NCBI GenBank assembly: GCA_031459935.1
Contig: JAVKHN010000025.1
Location: 1-27,468, forward strand
Length of the DNA stretch: 27,468 nt
Origin: Sysuimicrobium calidum
GTDB taxonomy: Bacteria > Sysuimicrobiota > Sysuimicrobiia > Sysuimicrobiales > Sysuimicrobiaceae
Direction: 5' to 3'
Positions 15,480 through 23,185 of this stretch are shown in pieces. The notes beneath the pieces were generated by a model, which searched no databases, was not told where the DNA came from, and saw only the letters and a list, made by a program, of their open reading frames with translations. The stretch's first letter is position 1. The number at the start of each line of letters is the position of its first letter. The translations under genes were made by a program, and so were the position numbers.

Positions 15480-16624
15480 CGCGGGAGCGGGACAAGCGGC
15501 GGCAGCTTCTCCGGGTGCAGGGCCCGCATCCGGATGAGGTAGGCCTCCACCCACCCCCTGGCCCGGTCCGGGTGCTCCATCGCCCACACGATGGCCTCGT
15601 GGTCCAGGTGGTTGATGCGATCCGCGGCGGCCCGGATGGCGTCCATGGCGTTGCGGATGGCCACCTCCGGAGGCATGCGTTCGGGGTTGAGGTCGATGCC
15701 GAAGTGCTCCTGATAGCCGTGCATCTTGAGCACGTACAGGGCGGCCTCCATCTGCTCCGGGGAGACCACGCCCGGAGGTAGATCCTGGTCATAGTTGCCG
15801 AGCGGCTGGCTGTTCCAGTGGCTGTGGGCGAGCCGACCCTCCTCGCACACCAGGCTGAAGGCGTAGGCCAGGTCCTCGTAGCCCATGAGCATGTGCCCGA
15901 CTTCCGGGTTGAGGGCCACCAGGGCGTGTCCTTCCTGAAGCAGGCGACGGTTCTCCGGGTGGCGCAGCATCCCCTCCACCCGGTGGGCCAGCAGGAGCCC
16001 TTCCGCGGTGGTGCCGAAGAGGATGCGGCCGCGGGGTTCATAGGGCTTGGGTTCAAAGGCCACCCGGACGCCGGGGACCGTGTCCATGGCCTCCGCGAGA
16101 CCTTCCAGGAACCGCGCCCGCAGATCCGCGAAGTTCTGGCCGAACGGATTCTCGTACCCGTCAATTCCCGGCCACAGGATCGCCACGTCCGTCTGGAGTT
16201 CCCGGCAGAGCTCCAGGGTGCGGATGGTGCGCTGGAGGGCCTTCTGTCGGGCTGCGGGAAGAGGGGAGGAGAGTGCCCCGAACTCGAAGTCCCGGTCGTA
16301 GAAGATCCCCGGCGCCAGGGCCACGAGCCGGATCCCCGTATCTCGGATAAAGGCCTTCCACAGGTCTAGGTTGTCCTCATGAACCTCTGCGGGATAGTGG
16401 GCCTCCACGCCCACCACCCCGTCGTCCTTGAGACGTGCCACCAGGTCCAGGCGGGCGGGGATGTCCCGATCGGGCATGTACTTCTCGTGGAAGCGGCTCG
16501 CGAAGGGGGAGAGGTACCACACGCCCACGGAGAACTTCGGCTCCAGCACGAAGCTCTGCAGGTGGCGTACGAGCTCCTCCCCGGCGCGCCGAACCGCCTG
16601 CCCCCGTAGATCCCGTAACGGCAT
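15476..16624 (-). CDS. Divergent xylose-isomerase-like TIM-barrel sugar isomerase
   Basis: This 382-residue protein has the length of actinobacterial xylose isomerase (about 388) and keeps its backbone motifs: KFSVGVWYLSPF near 30-41, LWPGIDGYEN (150-159), AFEPKPYEPR with Glu191, LNPEVGHMLMGYED with Glu241 and His244, NYDQD with Asp279 and Asp281, and FGIDLNP with Asp311. These correspond to the two-metal ligands of xylose isomerase. The aligned IDAN stretch reads SHWN here (His269 where Asp is usual), and the FHDxD histidine region reads VEAHYPAEV (His76). It therefore looks like an aldose-ketose isomerase or epimerase of altered specificity. ATG 16624 has a strong AAGGAGGTGAGG. It overlaps xylB by four bases. 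The substrate is unassigned. Confidence 0.75.
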   Translation of the reverse strand: MPLRDLRGQAVRRAGEELVRHLQSFVLEPKFSVGVWYLSPFASRFHEKYMPDRDIPARLDLVARLKDDGVVGVEAHYPAEVHEDNLDLWKAFIRDTGIRLVALAPGIFYDRDFEFGALSSPLPAARQKALQRTIRTLELCRELQTDVAILWPGIDGYENPFGQNFADLRARFLEGLAEAMDTVPGVRVAFEPKPYEPRGRILFGTTAEGLLLAHRVEGMLRHPENRRLLQEGHALVALNPEVGHMLMGYEDLAYAFSLVCEEGRLAHSHWNSQPLGNYDQDLPPGVVSPEQMEAALYVLKMHGYQEHFGIDLNPERMPPEVAIRNAMDAIRAAADRINHLDHEAIVWAMEHPDRARGWVEAYLIRMRALHPEKLPPLVPLPR

Positions 16625-16644
16625 GGCCTCACCTCCTTCCGCAC

Positions 16645-17583
16645 TCAGCGACGGACTCGTGCCCGACGCAGGAAGTCCAGGGTCTCCTCAAAGCTCCGCA
16701 CCCCTGTGGCGCCGCCCACCGCGGTGACGCAGAGGGCGCCCACCGCGTTCGCGAACCGGGTCACCTCTTCCCAGCGCCACCCCCGCAGCCACGCGGCCAA
16801 AAAACCCCCGCAGAAGGCATCCCCCGCCCCCGTGGTGTCCACCACGGGCACCTCAAAGGCGGGTACCCATCCCCGCCATTCTCCCGCATCCACGTAGGCG
16901 CCCCGCTCCCCCAGCTTCACCGCCACGATCCCAACCCCACGCTCCCGGAGGAGGGCCGCGGCGTGCTCGGGCGTTCGTGCGCCCGTCAATTGAGCCACCT
17001 CGTCCTGGTTTGCGAAGAGGACGTCAAGGTACGCCAGACACGGACGCAACGCCTCCATCCAGCGGCCCTGGACGTCCCAGGCCACGTCCACACTCGTGCG
17101 GCATCCGTGGGCTCGTGCCCGCGCCAGGAGCTGCGCTGCGGGCGGGCCATCCAAGCCGGGCAGCACGAAGTACCCGCCCAGGTGCAGGACCTGCACAGCC
17201 GCCAGCAGGTGGTCCGGGACGTCCTCCGGAACGAGGCGAGCGTTGGCGCCCACGAAGTGCAAAAAGGACCGCTCCCCGCCCGGGGCGACCGCCACCACGG
17301 TGACGGAGGTGCCGGCCTCGGGATCCGGAATGACGTGCGACTCCACCCCGTTCTGCCGGAGCACCTCGATGAGGTACCTTCCGAAGACGTCCGCACCCAC
17401 CCGTCCCACCACCGCGGTGGAGACTCCGAGCTTCGCCAGGGTGACGGCCGTGGTGTGTGCGAGCCCACCGCTGTGGAGTTCGATGGACTCCACCACCCGC
17501 AGGCGTCCCACTTCTGGCCAAGCTTCCACCGTTCGGACGATCACGTCCGCCACCAGGATGCCCGCGCTCAGGACCTGGGGCAT
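16645..17583 (-). CDS. PfkB-family carbohydrate kinase
   Basis: This 312-residue cytoplasmic kinase of the ribokinase/PfkB family has the N-terminal substrate region with SGGLAHTTAVTLAKLG (38-53) and VGRVGADVFGRYL (59-71). The C-terminal signature DTTGAGDAFCGGFLAAWL (249-266) carries the anion hole and catalytic base Asp255. Members phosphorylate ribose, fructose, ketogluconate or nucleosides; this sequence does not point clearly to one. ATG 17583 lies two bases after the permease TAG. The open frame continuing to 18591 runs through the permease gene out of phase and is rejected. It lies between the CUT1 permeases and the isomerase-like gene, so it probably phosphorylates an imported sugar or its isomerisation product. 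Confidence 0.9.
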   Translation of the reverse strand: MPQVLSAGILVADVIVRTVEAWPEVGRLRVVESIELHSGGLAHTTAVTLAKLGVSTAVVGRVGADVFGRYLIEVLRQNGVESHVIPDPEAGTSVTVVAVAPGGERSFLHFVGANARLVPEDVPDHLLAAVQVLHLGGYFVLPGLDGPPAAQLLARARAHGCRTSVDVAWDVQGRWMEALRPCLAYLDVLFANQDEVAQLTGARTPEHAAALLRERGVGIVAVKLGERGAYVDAGEWRGWVPAFEVPVVDTTGAGDAFCGGFLAAWLRGWRWEEVTRFANAVGALCVTAVGGATGVRSFEETLDFLRRARVRR

Positions 17584-17585
17584 GG

Positions 17586-18497
17586 CTAGCGCACCGCTCC
17601 CAGGGTGAGTCCCCGTACCACGTACCGCTGGACGGTGAAGGCGAGGAGTACGGGCGGCAGGAGGGCCAGCAGCACACGCACGGAGACGAACCAGAACTGG
17701 ATCCCCTGGCTCATCTTGGCCCCTGCGATCAGGAGGGGAATGGTGGTGGCCCGCTCGAACGTCAGGGTAAGGGCGTAGAGGAACTCGTTCCAGGAGAAGG
17801 CGAAGGCCAACAGCCCTGTGGAGACCAACGCAGGCGCAGCGAGCGGAAGCACCACATGCACGAAGGTGCGCAGCCGGCTCGCTCCGTCCACCAGAGCGGC
17901 CTCCTCCAGCTCTACCGGGAGTCCCAGGAACGTGTCGCGCATGAGCAGCGTGGCGAGCGGCAGGTTCATGGTGGTGTGTGCGAGGATGAGGGCGAGCGGT
18001 GTATCCAGGAGGCCCAGCCGCTGCATGAACAGGAAGAAGGGGATCACCACCACCGCAGGGGGCAGGATCACCTGCGAGAGGAACCAGGTGGCGATGTCGT
18101 GGTTGCGAAGAGGGCCGATGTGGAACCGGAAGCGGGCCAGGGCATATCCCGCCATGCTCCCGAGCAGGAGCGCCAGGGAGGCACTCGCTGCGGCTACGAG
18201 CAGGCTGTTCTGGAGGTCCCGGAGGATGTCCCGCCCCGCCAGCCGGAGCTGGTCCTGCCAGTTGGACAAGGTGGGCGTAAACTGCACGAAGGGAAGGAGG
18301 GTGGGGCGGAAGGTCTCCGTGGGCTCCTTCAGCGAGGTGATCCCGGCCCAGTACAGCGGAAACAGCACCCAGACCAGAACCCCCCACAACAGCAGACCCC
18401 GCCCCACCCGCTCGGACCGGCGCGCAAGCTCGCGGACCGGATGAACGGCTAGGAGTGTCCGTACAGCTGCCGCACTCGGAGTACCAAACCGATGCAT
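17586..18497 (-). CDS. CUT1 sugar ABC transporter permease (MalG-like)
   Basis: This 303-residue inner-membrane permease of the MalG/UgpE type has about six membrane segments. The first starts near residue 35 and is followed by SLKEPTETF, usual for this subunit. The EAA loop is EEAALVDGASRLRTFVHVVLPL (about 200-221), which docks on a MalK-type ATPase, and the late FSWNEFLYALTLT is typical of MalG proteins. ATG 18497 overlaps the upstream permease by 49 bases and has no clear ribosome-binding site, so a downstream start such as the GTG at VGRGLLL is possible. It pairs with the MalF-like permease. No ATPase for this transporter is encoded here. Confidence 0.92.
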   Translation of the reverse strand: MHRFGTPSAAAVRTLLAVHPVRELARRSERVGRGLLLWGVLVWVLFPLYWAGITSLKEPTETFRPTLLPFVQFTPTLSNWQDQLRLAGRDILRDLQNSLLVAAASASLALLLGSMAGYALARFRFHIGPLRNHDIATWFLSQVILPPAVVVIPFFLFMQRLGLLDTPLALILAHTTMNLPLATLLMRDTFLGLPVELEEAALVDGASRLRTFVHVVLPLAAPALVSTGLLAFAFSWNEFLYALTLTFERATTIPLLIAGAKMSQGIQFWFVSVRVLLALLPPVLLAFTVQRYVVRGLTLGAVR

Positions 18498-19312
18498 CCC
18501 GCGGACACCAAGCTGAGAAAGAGGTACGACAGGGCCGATGCATACCCCAGGTTGAAGAACTCCAGGCCCTGCCGGTGGATGTACAGGGCAAGAACTTCCG
18601 TGGAGATCCCGGGCCCCCCTCCCGTGAGCCCGAACGCGAGATCGAAGACCTTCACGGAATAGATGAACTTAAACAGCAGAGCGGTGACGATCACCGGCGC
18701 CAACAGGGGAAGCAGCACGTGGCGGAGAAGGGCCCACCGGCCCGCACCGTCCACGATGGCAGCCTCCACGGGCTCGTCCGGAAGCCCCTCAAGCCCAGCT
18801 AGGAACACCAGGAAGGCAAAGGGCGTCCACTGCCAGATGTCCAGGAGCACCACGGAGCCCAGGGCGGTGGTGGGGTCCGAGAGCCAGTGGACCTTCGGGA
18901 GGCCCAGGGCCCTGAAGAGATGTGCCAGGGGCCCGTCCTCCTCGTGGAAGAGCATCATGCCGAGGAAGGCGAGGGCGATGGGAGAAGCAAACAGGGGTGC
19001 GACCACCACCGCCCGCAGAAGGCGAATTCCCCGCATGGGCCGGTGAAAGAGCAGGGCGAGCACGAACCCCAACAGCAGCTCCGCGAGCACTGTGGCGCCC
19101 ACGAAGAGGGCCGTGATACGGAGCGCGTTGTGCATGCGAGGGTCCTGCAAGGCCCGCACGTAGTTCGCGGCTCCCACCCAGATCGGAGGAGAGGTGAGGT
19201 TCCAGTTCTGGAAGGACAGGAGGAGGGAAAAGACGAGGGGATAGACGGTGAAGGTGAGGATCCACCCCACCGCGGGCAGGAGCAGCACCCACTTGATCCC
19301 CTCGTCCCGCAC
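18449..19312 (-). CDS. CUT1 sugar ABC transporter permease (MalF/UgpA-like)
   Basis: This 287-residue inner-membrane permease has six predicted segments, starting with WVLLLPAVGWILTFTVYPLV (8-27), typical of UgpA/LacF-type subunits. The loop FVGAANYVRALQDP-like region follows (WVGAANYVRALQDP, about 45-58). The EAA motif is EAAIVDGAGRWALLRHVLLPLLAP (about 183-206), and LTGGGPGISTEVLALYIHRQ follows near 228-247, which is characteristic of the family. The GTG start at 19312 is preceded by GGAGGGAAAT and lies nine bases after the binding-protein stop. It overlaps the next permease gene at its 3' end. Confidence 0.93.
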   Translation of the reverse strand: MRDEGIKWVLLLPAVGWILTFTVYPLVFSLLLSFQNWNLTSPPIWVGAANYVRALQDPRMHNALRITALFVGATVLAELLLGFVLALLFHRPMRGIRLLRAVVVAPLFASPIALAFLGMMLFHEEDGPLAHLFRALGLPKVHWLSDPTTALGSVVLLDIWQWTPFAFLVFLAGLEGLPDEPVEAAIVDGAGRWALLRHVLLPLLAPVIVTALLFKFIYSVKVFDLAFGLTGGGPGISTEVLALYIHRQGLEFFNLGYASALSYLFLSLVSAGCIGLVLRVRQLYGHS

Positions 19313-19321
19313 ATTTCCCTC

Positions 19322-20875
19322 CTAGCGCGGCCGGTACCGGGGCGCGGGCCTGCCGTACCCGATGGACTCCTGGTAGGCACGGCGGAGCCTCTCCCGGCCC
19401 AGCTTGTTCACGATCTCCGTCCACTCCCGGGCCACCGCGTCCAGGGCCTGCTTGGGCGTCTCCCGCCTCACCAGGGCCTGGCTGATGTGCAGGTCGAGGC
19501 TGTTGATCATCTCCGGGGCACCCGGGATGCGGAGGTACTCCTGCCAGGCATCCATCTCGTAGTAGTTCTGCCAGTACGCCCTCAGCCAGTCCAGGGCATC
19601 CTGTCGGTCGAAGCCCTGGCGGAGGTAGGCCTGAATGGACCCCGTGCCCTGGCCATTGCTCACCTCCGGCGGGAAATCATAGATCTTGCCGGGGTCCACC
19701 CCGCCCCAGCCGAAGGTGGTGATCTGGAAGAGCCTCGGCCGCTCCGCCAAGTACGCGAACAGGTGGTAGATGGCCTCTTGGTTCCGGCTGAGGGAGCTGA
19801 TGAGGCCATGCCAGGAGCATCCCAGGAGGTTGCCGACCCGATTGAGCCTCTGGACCCAGCGGCCGGTCCGCCGGTCGTAGTACTCCGTGCTGGCCGGCAT
19901 GGGGCCTGCGGTCAGCTTGCCCTTGATCCGGGAGCGGTCCGGGTTCTTGGCGAGGGAGCCGATGTCGCCCGGGCTGTAGGTCAGGGCGGCGTTGCCCTTC
20001 AGGAAGGGGTCCCAGGACTCCACGAGGTCCCAGCCCAGCTGCGCGCGGGGGCCGTTCTTCGTGAGCCGGATGTAGTCCTCCAGAGCCTTCACATGCCCGG
20101 GGGAGTTGATGATGGGCTCCATGGTGCGGGGGTTGAAGAAGAACACGTTGTGGTACTCGTCCACGGTAGGGCCCGGAACCACCACATAGGGGGCCGCGAA
20201 GGCCAGGTAGAAGAAGAACCCCTGGGCACTCACCTTGAGGGGAAGGACGATGCCGAAGTCGGCTCGCCCGTCTCCGTTCCAGTCCCGGTTGTTGAAGAAC
20301 TCGCTCACGTCCAGCAGCTCCTTGATGGTCCGCGGCAGCCGCAGCTCATACCCGTACTTGGTTCGGAAGGCAGCTTTCTCCTTGGGGTCGTTGAGGAGGT
20401 CCCGCCGGCCGTAGAGCACCCAGGCATCTGCGTCATAGTTGGCCCCGTACTGCCGTCCGCCCCACCGATAGAGCTGCCGGACGGGCGGTCCCATGTCGTT
20501 GGGATCCCATCGCGGGAACCGGGGGTCCCGGATCCACGGGTCCACCGGCACGATCCAGTTGTTGGCCACCAGGTCTCCGTAGATGGTGGCGCAGGGTACG
20601 AATCCGTCGAACCGCCCCGCCCGGGTGATGAGGTCCGTCTTGATCTTCGTGGGGAGCTGATCGAAAGGAATCTCCACAATGTTCAGCCTGACGCCTGTGA
20701 GTTGCTCCCACGCGGAGCGGAAGTAATAGAAGGGACCGGAGATGGCTCCCCGGGTGCCCCCCGCGAACACCCCCAGCGTGATGGTCCGACCCGCGAAGGG
20801 CCGGGCCGCGGCGAACGCTACGCCGACCAGCGAGAAAAGCACCATACCCAGCACGCCCCATCGTACCGCCTTCAC
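19322..20875 (-). CDS. CUT1 sugar-binding protein (family 1) with calcium-loop motif
   Basis: This 517-residue exported binding protein precedes its two permeases. A signal peptide covers about 1-23 (hydrophobic WGVLGMVLFSLVGVAFA); no lipobox is seen. SBP_bac_1-type features are LNIVEIPFDQLPTKIKTDL, the WIVPVDPWIRDPRF segment, GRQYGANYDADAWVLYGRRDLL and PRTIKELLDVSEFF. Residues 198-206 read DWNGDGRAD, a perfect EF-hand/dockerin-type calcium loop. GTG 20875 is chosen because GAGGGGG ends nine bases upstream; a GTG at 20884 would overlap that site. It is larger than the usual 400-450 residues, with a long C-terminal helical part. The ligand is probably a sugar, oligosaccharide or polyol, and its identity is unknown. 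Confidence 0.88.
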   Translation of the reverse strand: MKAVRWGVLGMVLFSLVGVAFAAARPFAGRTITLGVFAGGTRGAISGPFYYFRSAWEQLTGVRLNIVEIPFDQLPTKIKTDLITRAGRFDGFVPCATIYGDLVANNWIVPVDPWIRDPRFPRWDPNDMGPPVRQLYRWGGRQYGANYDADAWVLYGRRDLLNDPKEKAAFRTKYGYELRLPRTIKELLDVSEFFNNRDWNGDGRADFGIVLPLKVSAQGFFFYLAFAAPYVVVPGPTVDEYHNVFFFNPRTMEPIINSPGHVKALEDYIRLTKNGPRAQLGWDLVESWDPFLKGNAALTYSPGDIGSLAKNPDRSRIKGKLTAGPMPASTEYYDRRTGRWVQRLNRVGNLLGCSWHGLISSLSRNQEAIYHLFAYLAERPRLFQITTFGWGGVDPGKIYDFPPEVSNGQGTGSIQAYLRQGFDRQDALDWLRAYWQNYYEMDAWQEYLRIPGAPEMINSLDLHISQALVRRETPKQALDAVAREWTEIVNKLGRERLRRAYQESIGYGRPAPRYRPR

Positions 20876-20912
20876 GTGGTTCACCCCCTCGACCGTGTCG
20901 GATCCTCGGAGC

Positions 20913-22118
20913 TTACGCGGAGATCGGGCTCGGCGGTCTCACCTCCCTTCGCGCATACGTCTGCGGATCGGGCCCGAACAGCTTGAACACCTCCAAGGTC
21001 TCCTCCGCCTCGAAGAGGTGCGGGCGGAGTGCGATCTCCGCGACCACGAAGCACTCCGTTCCCGGACGGAGGGGGTGGCCCAGCAGTCGGCCCCGCCCGC
21101 GCCAGACGAAGAGGGCGTACGGACCCTGCTCTACGCTTTCGAACCGCTTCCGGACCACCAAGCGCTTCCCACTGAACTTCCGAAGTCCGGGCGGAAAGAT
21201 CCAGACCTCCTCCCCCCCGCGGGAGCGGGTAACCGGCTGCGGCACCAGACGGTTGCGTTCCAGCAGATCCGGCGCGCACGCGGTCTCGAAGTCCACCAGC
21301 TTCAAGGCCTGCTCCAGACGTGAGAAGCCCGGGTGGATCTGCTCCGGCGGCAGGGGCTTTCCCCCTGCAGTGGTCTCCAGGAGGGTGTACACGTCCGAGG
21401 GCTGCTGGATCTCCAGGGTGAGGGCGGTCCCCGGACGGTGGGGGACACCAGCCGGGACGAAGAACCCTTCCCCGACCCGCTGGTGGATCACAGGGGAGAG
21501 CTCCAGCACCCGCTCCCTTCCCTGGGCGATGGCCCGCAGCAGCGTGCGCGGCGTGACGCCGGAATGGAGGCCCACGTGGGTGTAGGGGACCGGGCCTTTG
21601 GGGACGTCGAGGAAGTAGTATGCCTCATCCTTGCCGAACCGGTGGCCGAACCGGACCGGGTCCTGCCATACGTCCTCGTCCCGGGCGTGGAAGTGAAACA
21701 CGATGGGCTCTCCGGGATCGAGGAGCTTGGTGAGGACGGGAAAGTCCGGGCCGTACGCGGCGAAGTGACGGGGTCCCAGGATCCGCTCCCCGCGCAGGCG
21801 GAGCGCCTGTGGCCAGCTGAGGGGTGTCCGAAAGGCCAAGAAGCTGATCCCTTCGTTCGGTAAGGGGGAGGGGTTGGTAGCCGGCACACAGGAGGCGATC
21901 CAGCGCTCGGCGATCCACAGGCGCTCGCACGCCCGGTAGGTGGCCCCGAGCCGGGGGGCGAGCCCCAGCCGTCCACCGCCTGGATAGAAGCGGCGCACGT
22001 ACGTGGGCCGAAGCGGCAAGATGCCCAGGTCGAGCCAGCGGTCCAGACTGGCAAGCGCGGCGTTGGGCAGTCGGTTATCCCTCACATCCACATGAGCGTC
22101 GGACCACAAGGTCCGCAT
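20913..22118 (-). CDS. Class I phosphomannose-isomerase-like cupin protein
   Basis: This 401-residue protein resembles class I mannose-6-phosphate isomerases, zinc enzymes that interconvert mannose 6-phosphate and fructose 6-phosphate. Matching elements are FPVLTKLLDPGEPIVFHFHARDED (126-149), FGKDEAYYFLDV (161-172) and FFVPAGVPHRPG (219-230) followed by LEIQQPSDVYTLLE. The predicted metal ligands are His142, His144, Glu165 and His227; the first is normally Gln (QxH) in this family. The N-terminal 120 residues are less recognisable. The start is uncertain: ATG 22118 overlaps lacI by 44 bases without a ribosome-binding site, while GTGs at 22091 and 22085 lie next to the lacI stop and would suit translational coupling. 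It lies between the repressor and the CUT1 transporter, so a sugar-isomerase role is likely. Confidence 0.72.
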   Translation of the reverse strand: MRTLWSDAHVDVRDNRLPNAALASLDRWLDLGILPLRPTYVRRFYPGGGRLGLAPRLGATYRACERLWIAERWIASCVPATNPSPLPNEGISFLAFRTPLSWPQALRLRGERILGPRHFAAYGPDFPVLTKLLDPGEPIVFHFHARDEDVWQDPVRFGHRFGKDEAYYFLDVPKGPVPYTHVGLHSGVTPRTLLRAIAQGRERVLELSPVIHQRVGEGFFVPAGVPHRPGTALTLEIQQPSDVYTLLETTAGGKPLPPEQIHPGFSRLEQALKLVDFETACAPDLLERNRLVPQPVTRSRGGEEVWIFPPGLRKFSGKRLVVRKRFESVEQGPYALFVWRGRGRLLGHPLRPGTECFVVAEIALRPHLFEAEETLEVFKLFGPDPQTYARREVRPPSPISA

Positions 22119-23067
22119 GGAGCACCGTCAGTCGGGACTCCCGGTCCCTTCCCTCCCGCAGGCGATCCAACAGGCAGCGGGCCGCGGCGGCCCCGAGCTC
22201 GTACATGGGCTGGGCCACGGTGGTCACCGGTGGCTCGGCCACGGACATCCACTCCACGTCGTCAAACCCCACGAGGGCGCAGTCCTCCGGAATCCGCAGG
22301 CCGAGCTCCCGGGCCGTCCGCAGGATCGCCAGCACCATGGTGTTGTTGGCCGCGAAGACCGCGTCCGGCCTCCGCCGGAGGAGCTCCCGGGCGGCCTCCT
22401 GGGCGTGCTCGAGGGCGAGGCGGGAGAGCACCACCAAGCCCGTGGGCTGCACCCCGGCTTCTTCCAGGGCCCGCCGGTACCCCACAAGACGTTCGTCCCC
22501 GGTCGAGAGCCCGGAGCGGAACCCCAGGATCCCGACCCGCCGACGGCCGTGGGCCACCAGGTGCCGCACCGCCCCCCACGCGGCCTCCACGTTGTTCACC
22601 ACCACCGCGTCCGCGTAGAGATCCCGGGGACGGACATCCACGAACACCACCTGGAGGCCCTGGCGCCGCAGGGCCTCCACGTGGCTTCGGGGGACCACGT
22701 GGGTCAGGATCACCCCCTCCACCCGCCGGCCCACCAGGGTGGCTAAGTAGCGCTGGATCTTCTCGGGCCTGCGGTCGCTGTTCCCCAGGATCACCGTGTA
22801 CCCGTGCTCCCGGGCCACATCCTCCACCCCGCGCACGAGGCCCGTGTAGAAGGGGTTGCGGATATCGGAGACGAGGAGGGCGATGGTATGAGTGCGGCGG
22901 GTCTTCAGCCCCCGGGCCAGGGCATTGGGGTGGTAGTTCAGGGACCGGATGGCCCGCTCCACCCGCTGGCGGAGGGGAGGGCTCACGAAGGCGCTGTTGT
23001 TGAGCACCGCGGAGACCGTGGCGGGAGAGACCCCCGCGAGCCGCGCCACGTCCTTGATGGTAACCAC
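22075..23067 (-). CDS. LacI-family transcriptional regulator
   Basis: This 330-residue repressor has an N-terminal helix-turn-helix with TIKDVARLAGVSPATVSAVL (3-22) and the hinge helix ALARGLKTRRTHTIALL. The periplasmic-binding-protein-like effector domain includes VSDIRNPFYTGLVRGVED, VFVDVRP, VAHGRRRVGILGF and the ALVGFDDVEWMSVAEPPVTTVAQPM region. It should bind a sugar or sugar phosphate and release a palindromic operator. GTG 23067 fits the family N-terminus; the longer frame to 23778 is antisense to miaB. No ribosome-binding site is visible before the GTG, so translation may be leaderless or weak. It is the first gene of the 14-gene sugar cluster and has an operator immediately upstream, which implies autoregulation. 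Confidence 0.93.
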   Translation of the reverse strand: MVTIKDVARLAGVSPATVSAVLNNSAFVSPPLRQRVERAIRSLNYHPNALARGLKTRRTHTIALLVSDIRNPFYTGLVRGVEDVAREHGYTVILGNSDRRPEKIQRYLATLVGRRVEGVILTHVVPRSHVEALRRQGLQVVFVDVRPRDLYADAVVVNNVEAAWGAVRHLVAHGRRRVGILGFRSGLSTGDERLVGYRRALEEAGVQPTGLVVLSRLALEHAQEAARELLRRRPDAVFAANNTMVLAILRTARELGLRIPEDCALVGFDDVEWMSVAEPPVTTVAQPMYELGAAAARCLLDRLREGRDRESRLTVLHADLVVRRSCGCEG

Positions 23068-23069
23068 GG

Positions 23070-23093
23070 TGAAACGATTCGCTAAACGTTTCA
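23070..23093 (-). promoter_or_regulatory. LacI-type operator before the sugar operon
   Basis: On the minus strand, TGAAACG and CGTTTCA form a 7-base inverted repeat around a 10-base centre. Inside it, AAACGTTT (23084-23091) is a perfect palindrome with the central CG typical of LacI-family operators, and GAATCGTTTC (23080-23071) is a second near-palindrome of the same form. The site ends two bases before the lacI GTG start, so a bound repressor would block transcription of lacI and the genes behind it. Confidence 0.65.
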
Positions 23094-23154
23094 GAACTCC
23101 TGCTGGCCGGGCCGGGTTTCTTCCCTTTCCCTCGATTCCTCCCCGGGGGCCGTG

Positions 23155-23160
23155 TAAGAT
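23155..23160 (+). promoter_or_regulatory. Probable extended -10 element for miaB
   Basis: TGTAAGAT at 23153-23160 gives a TAAGAT hexamer with an upstream TG-like extension. It lies 25 bases before the miaB ATG and ahead of the GAGGAGGAG ribosome-binding site. The -35 position (about 23132-23137, TCGATT) is poor. The promoter is divergent from lacI within a shared 118-base region. Confidence 0.35.
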
Positions 23161-23185
23161 TTCTTCGGGGAACCGAGGAGGAGCC

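Noticed and set aside
18887..20986. A 699-codon open frame on the plus strand opposite the CUT1 binding protein and permease
   Set aside because: It is the reverse-phase shadow of well-supported genes; its composition (Glu/His/Pro/Arg-rich) and lack of any domain mark it as spurious.
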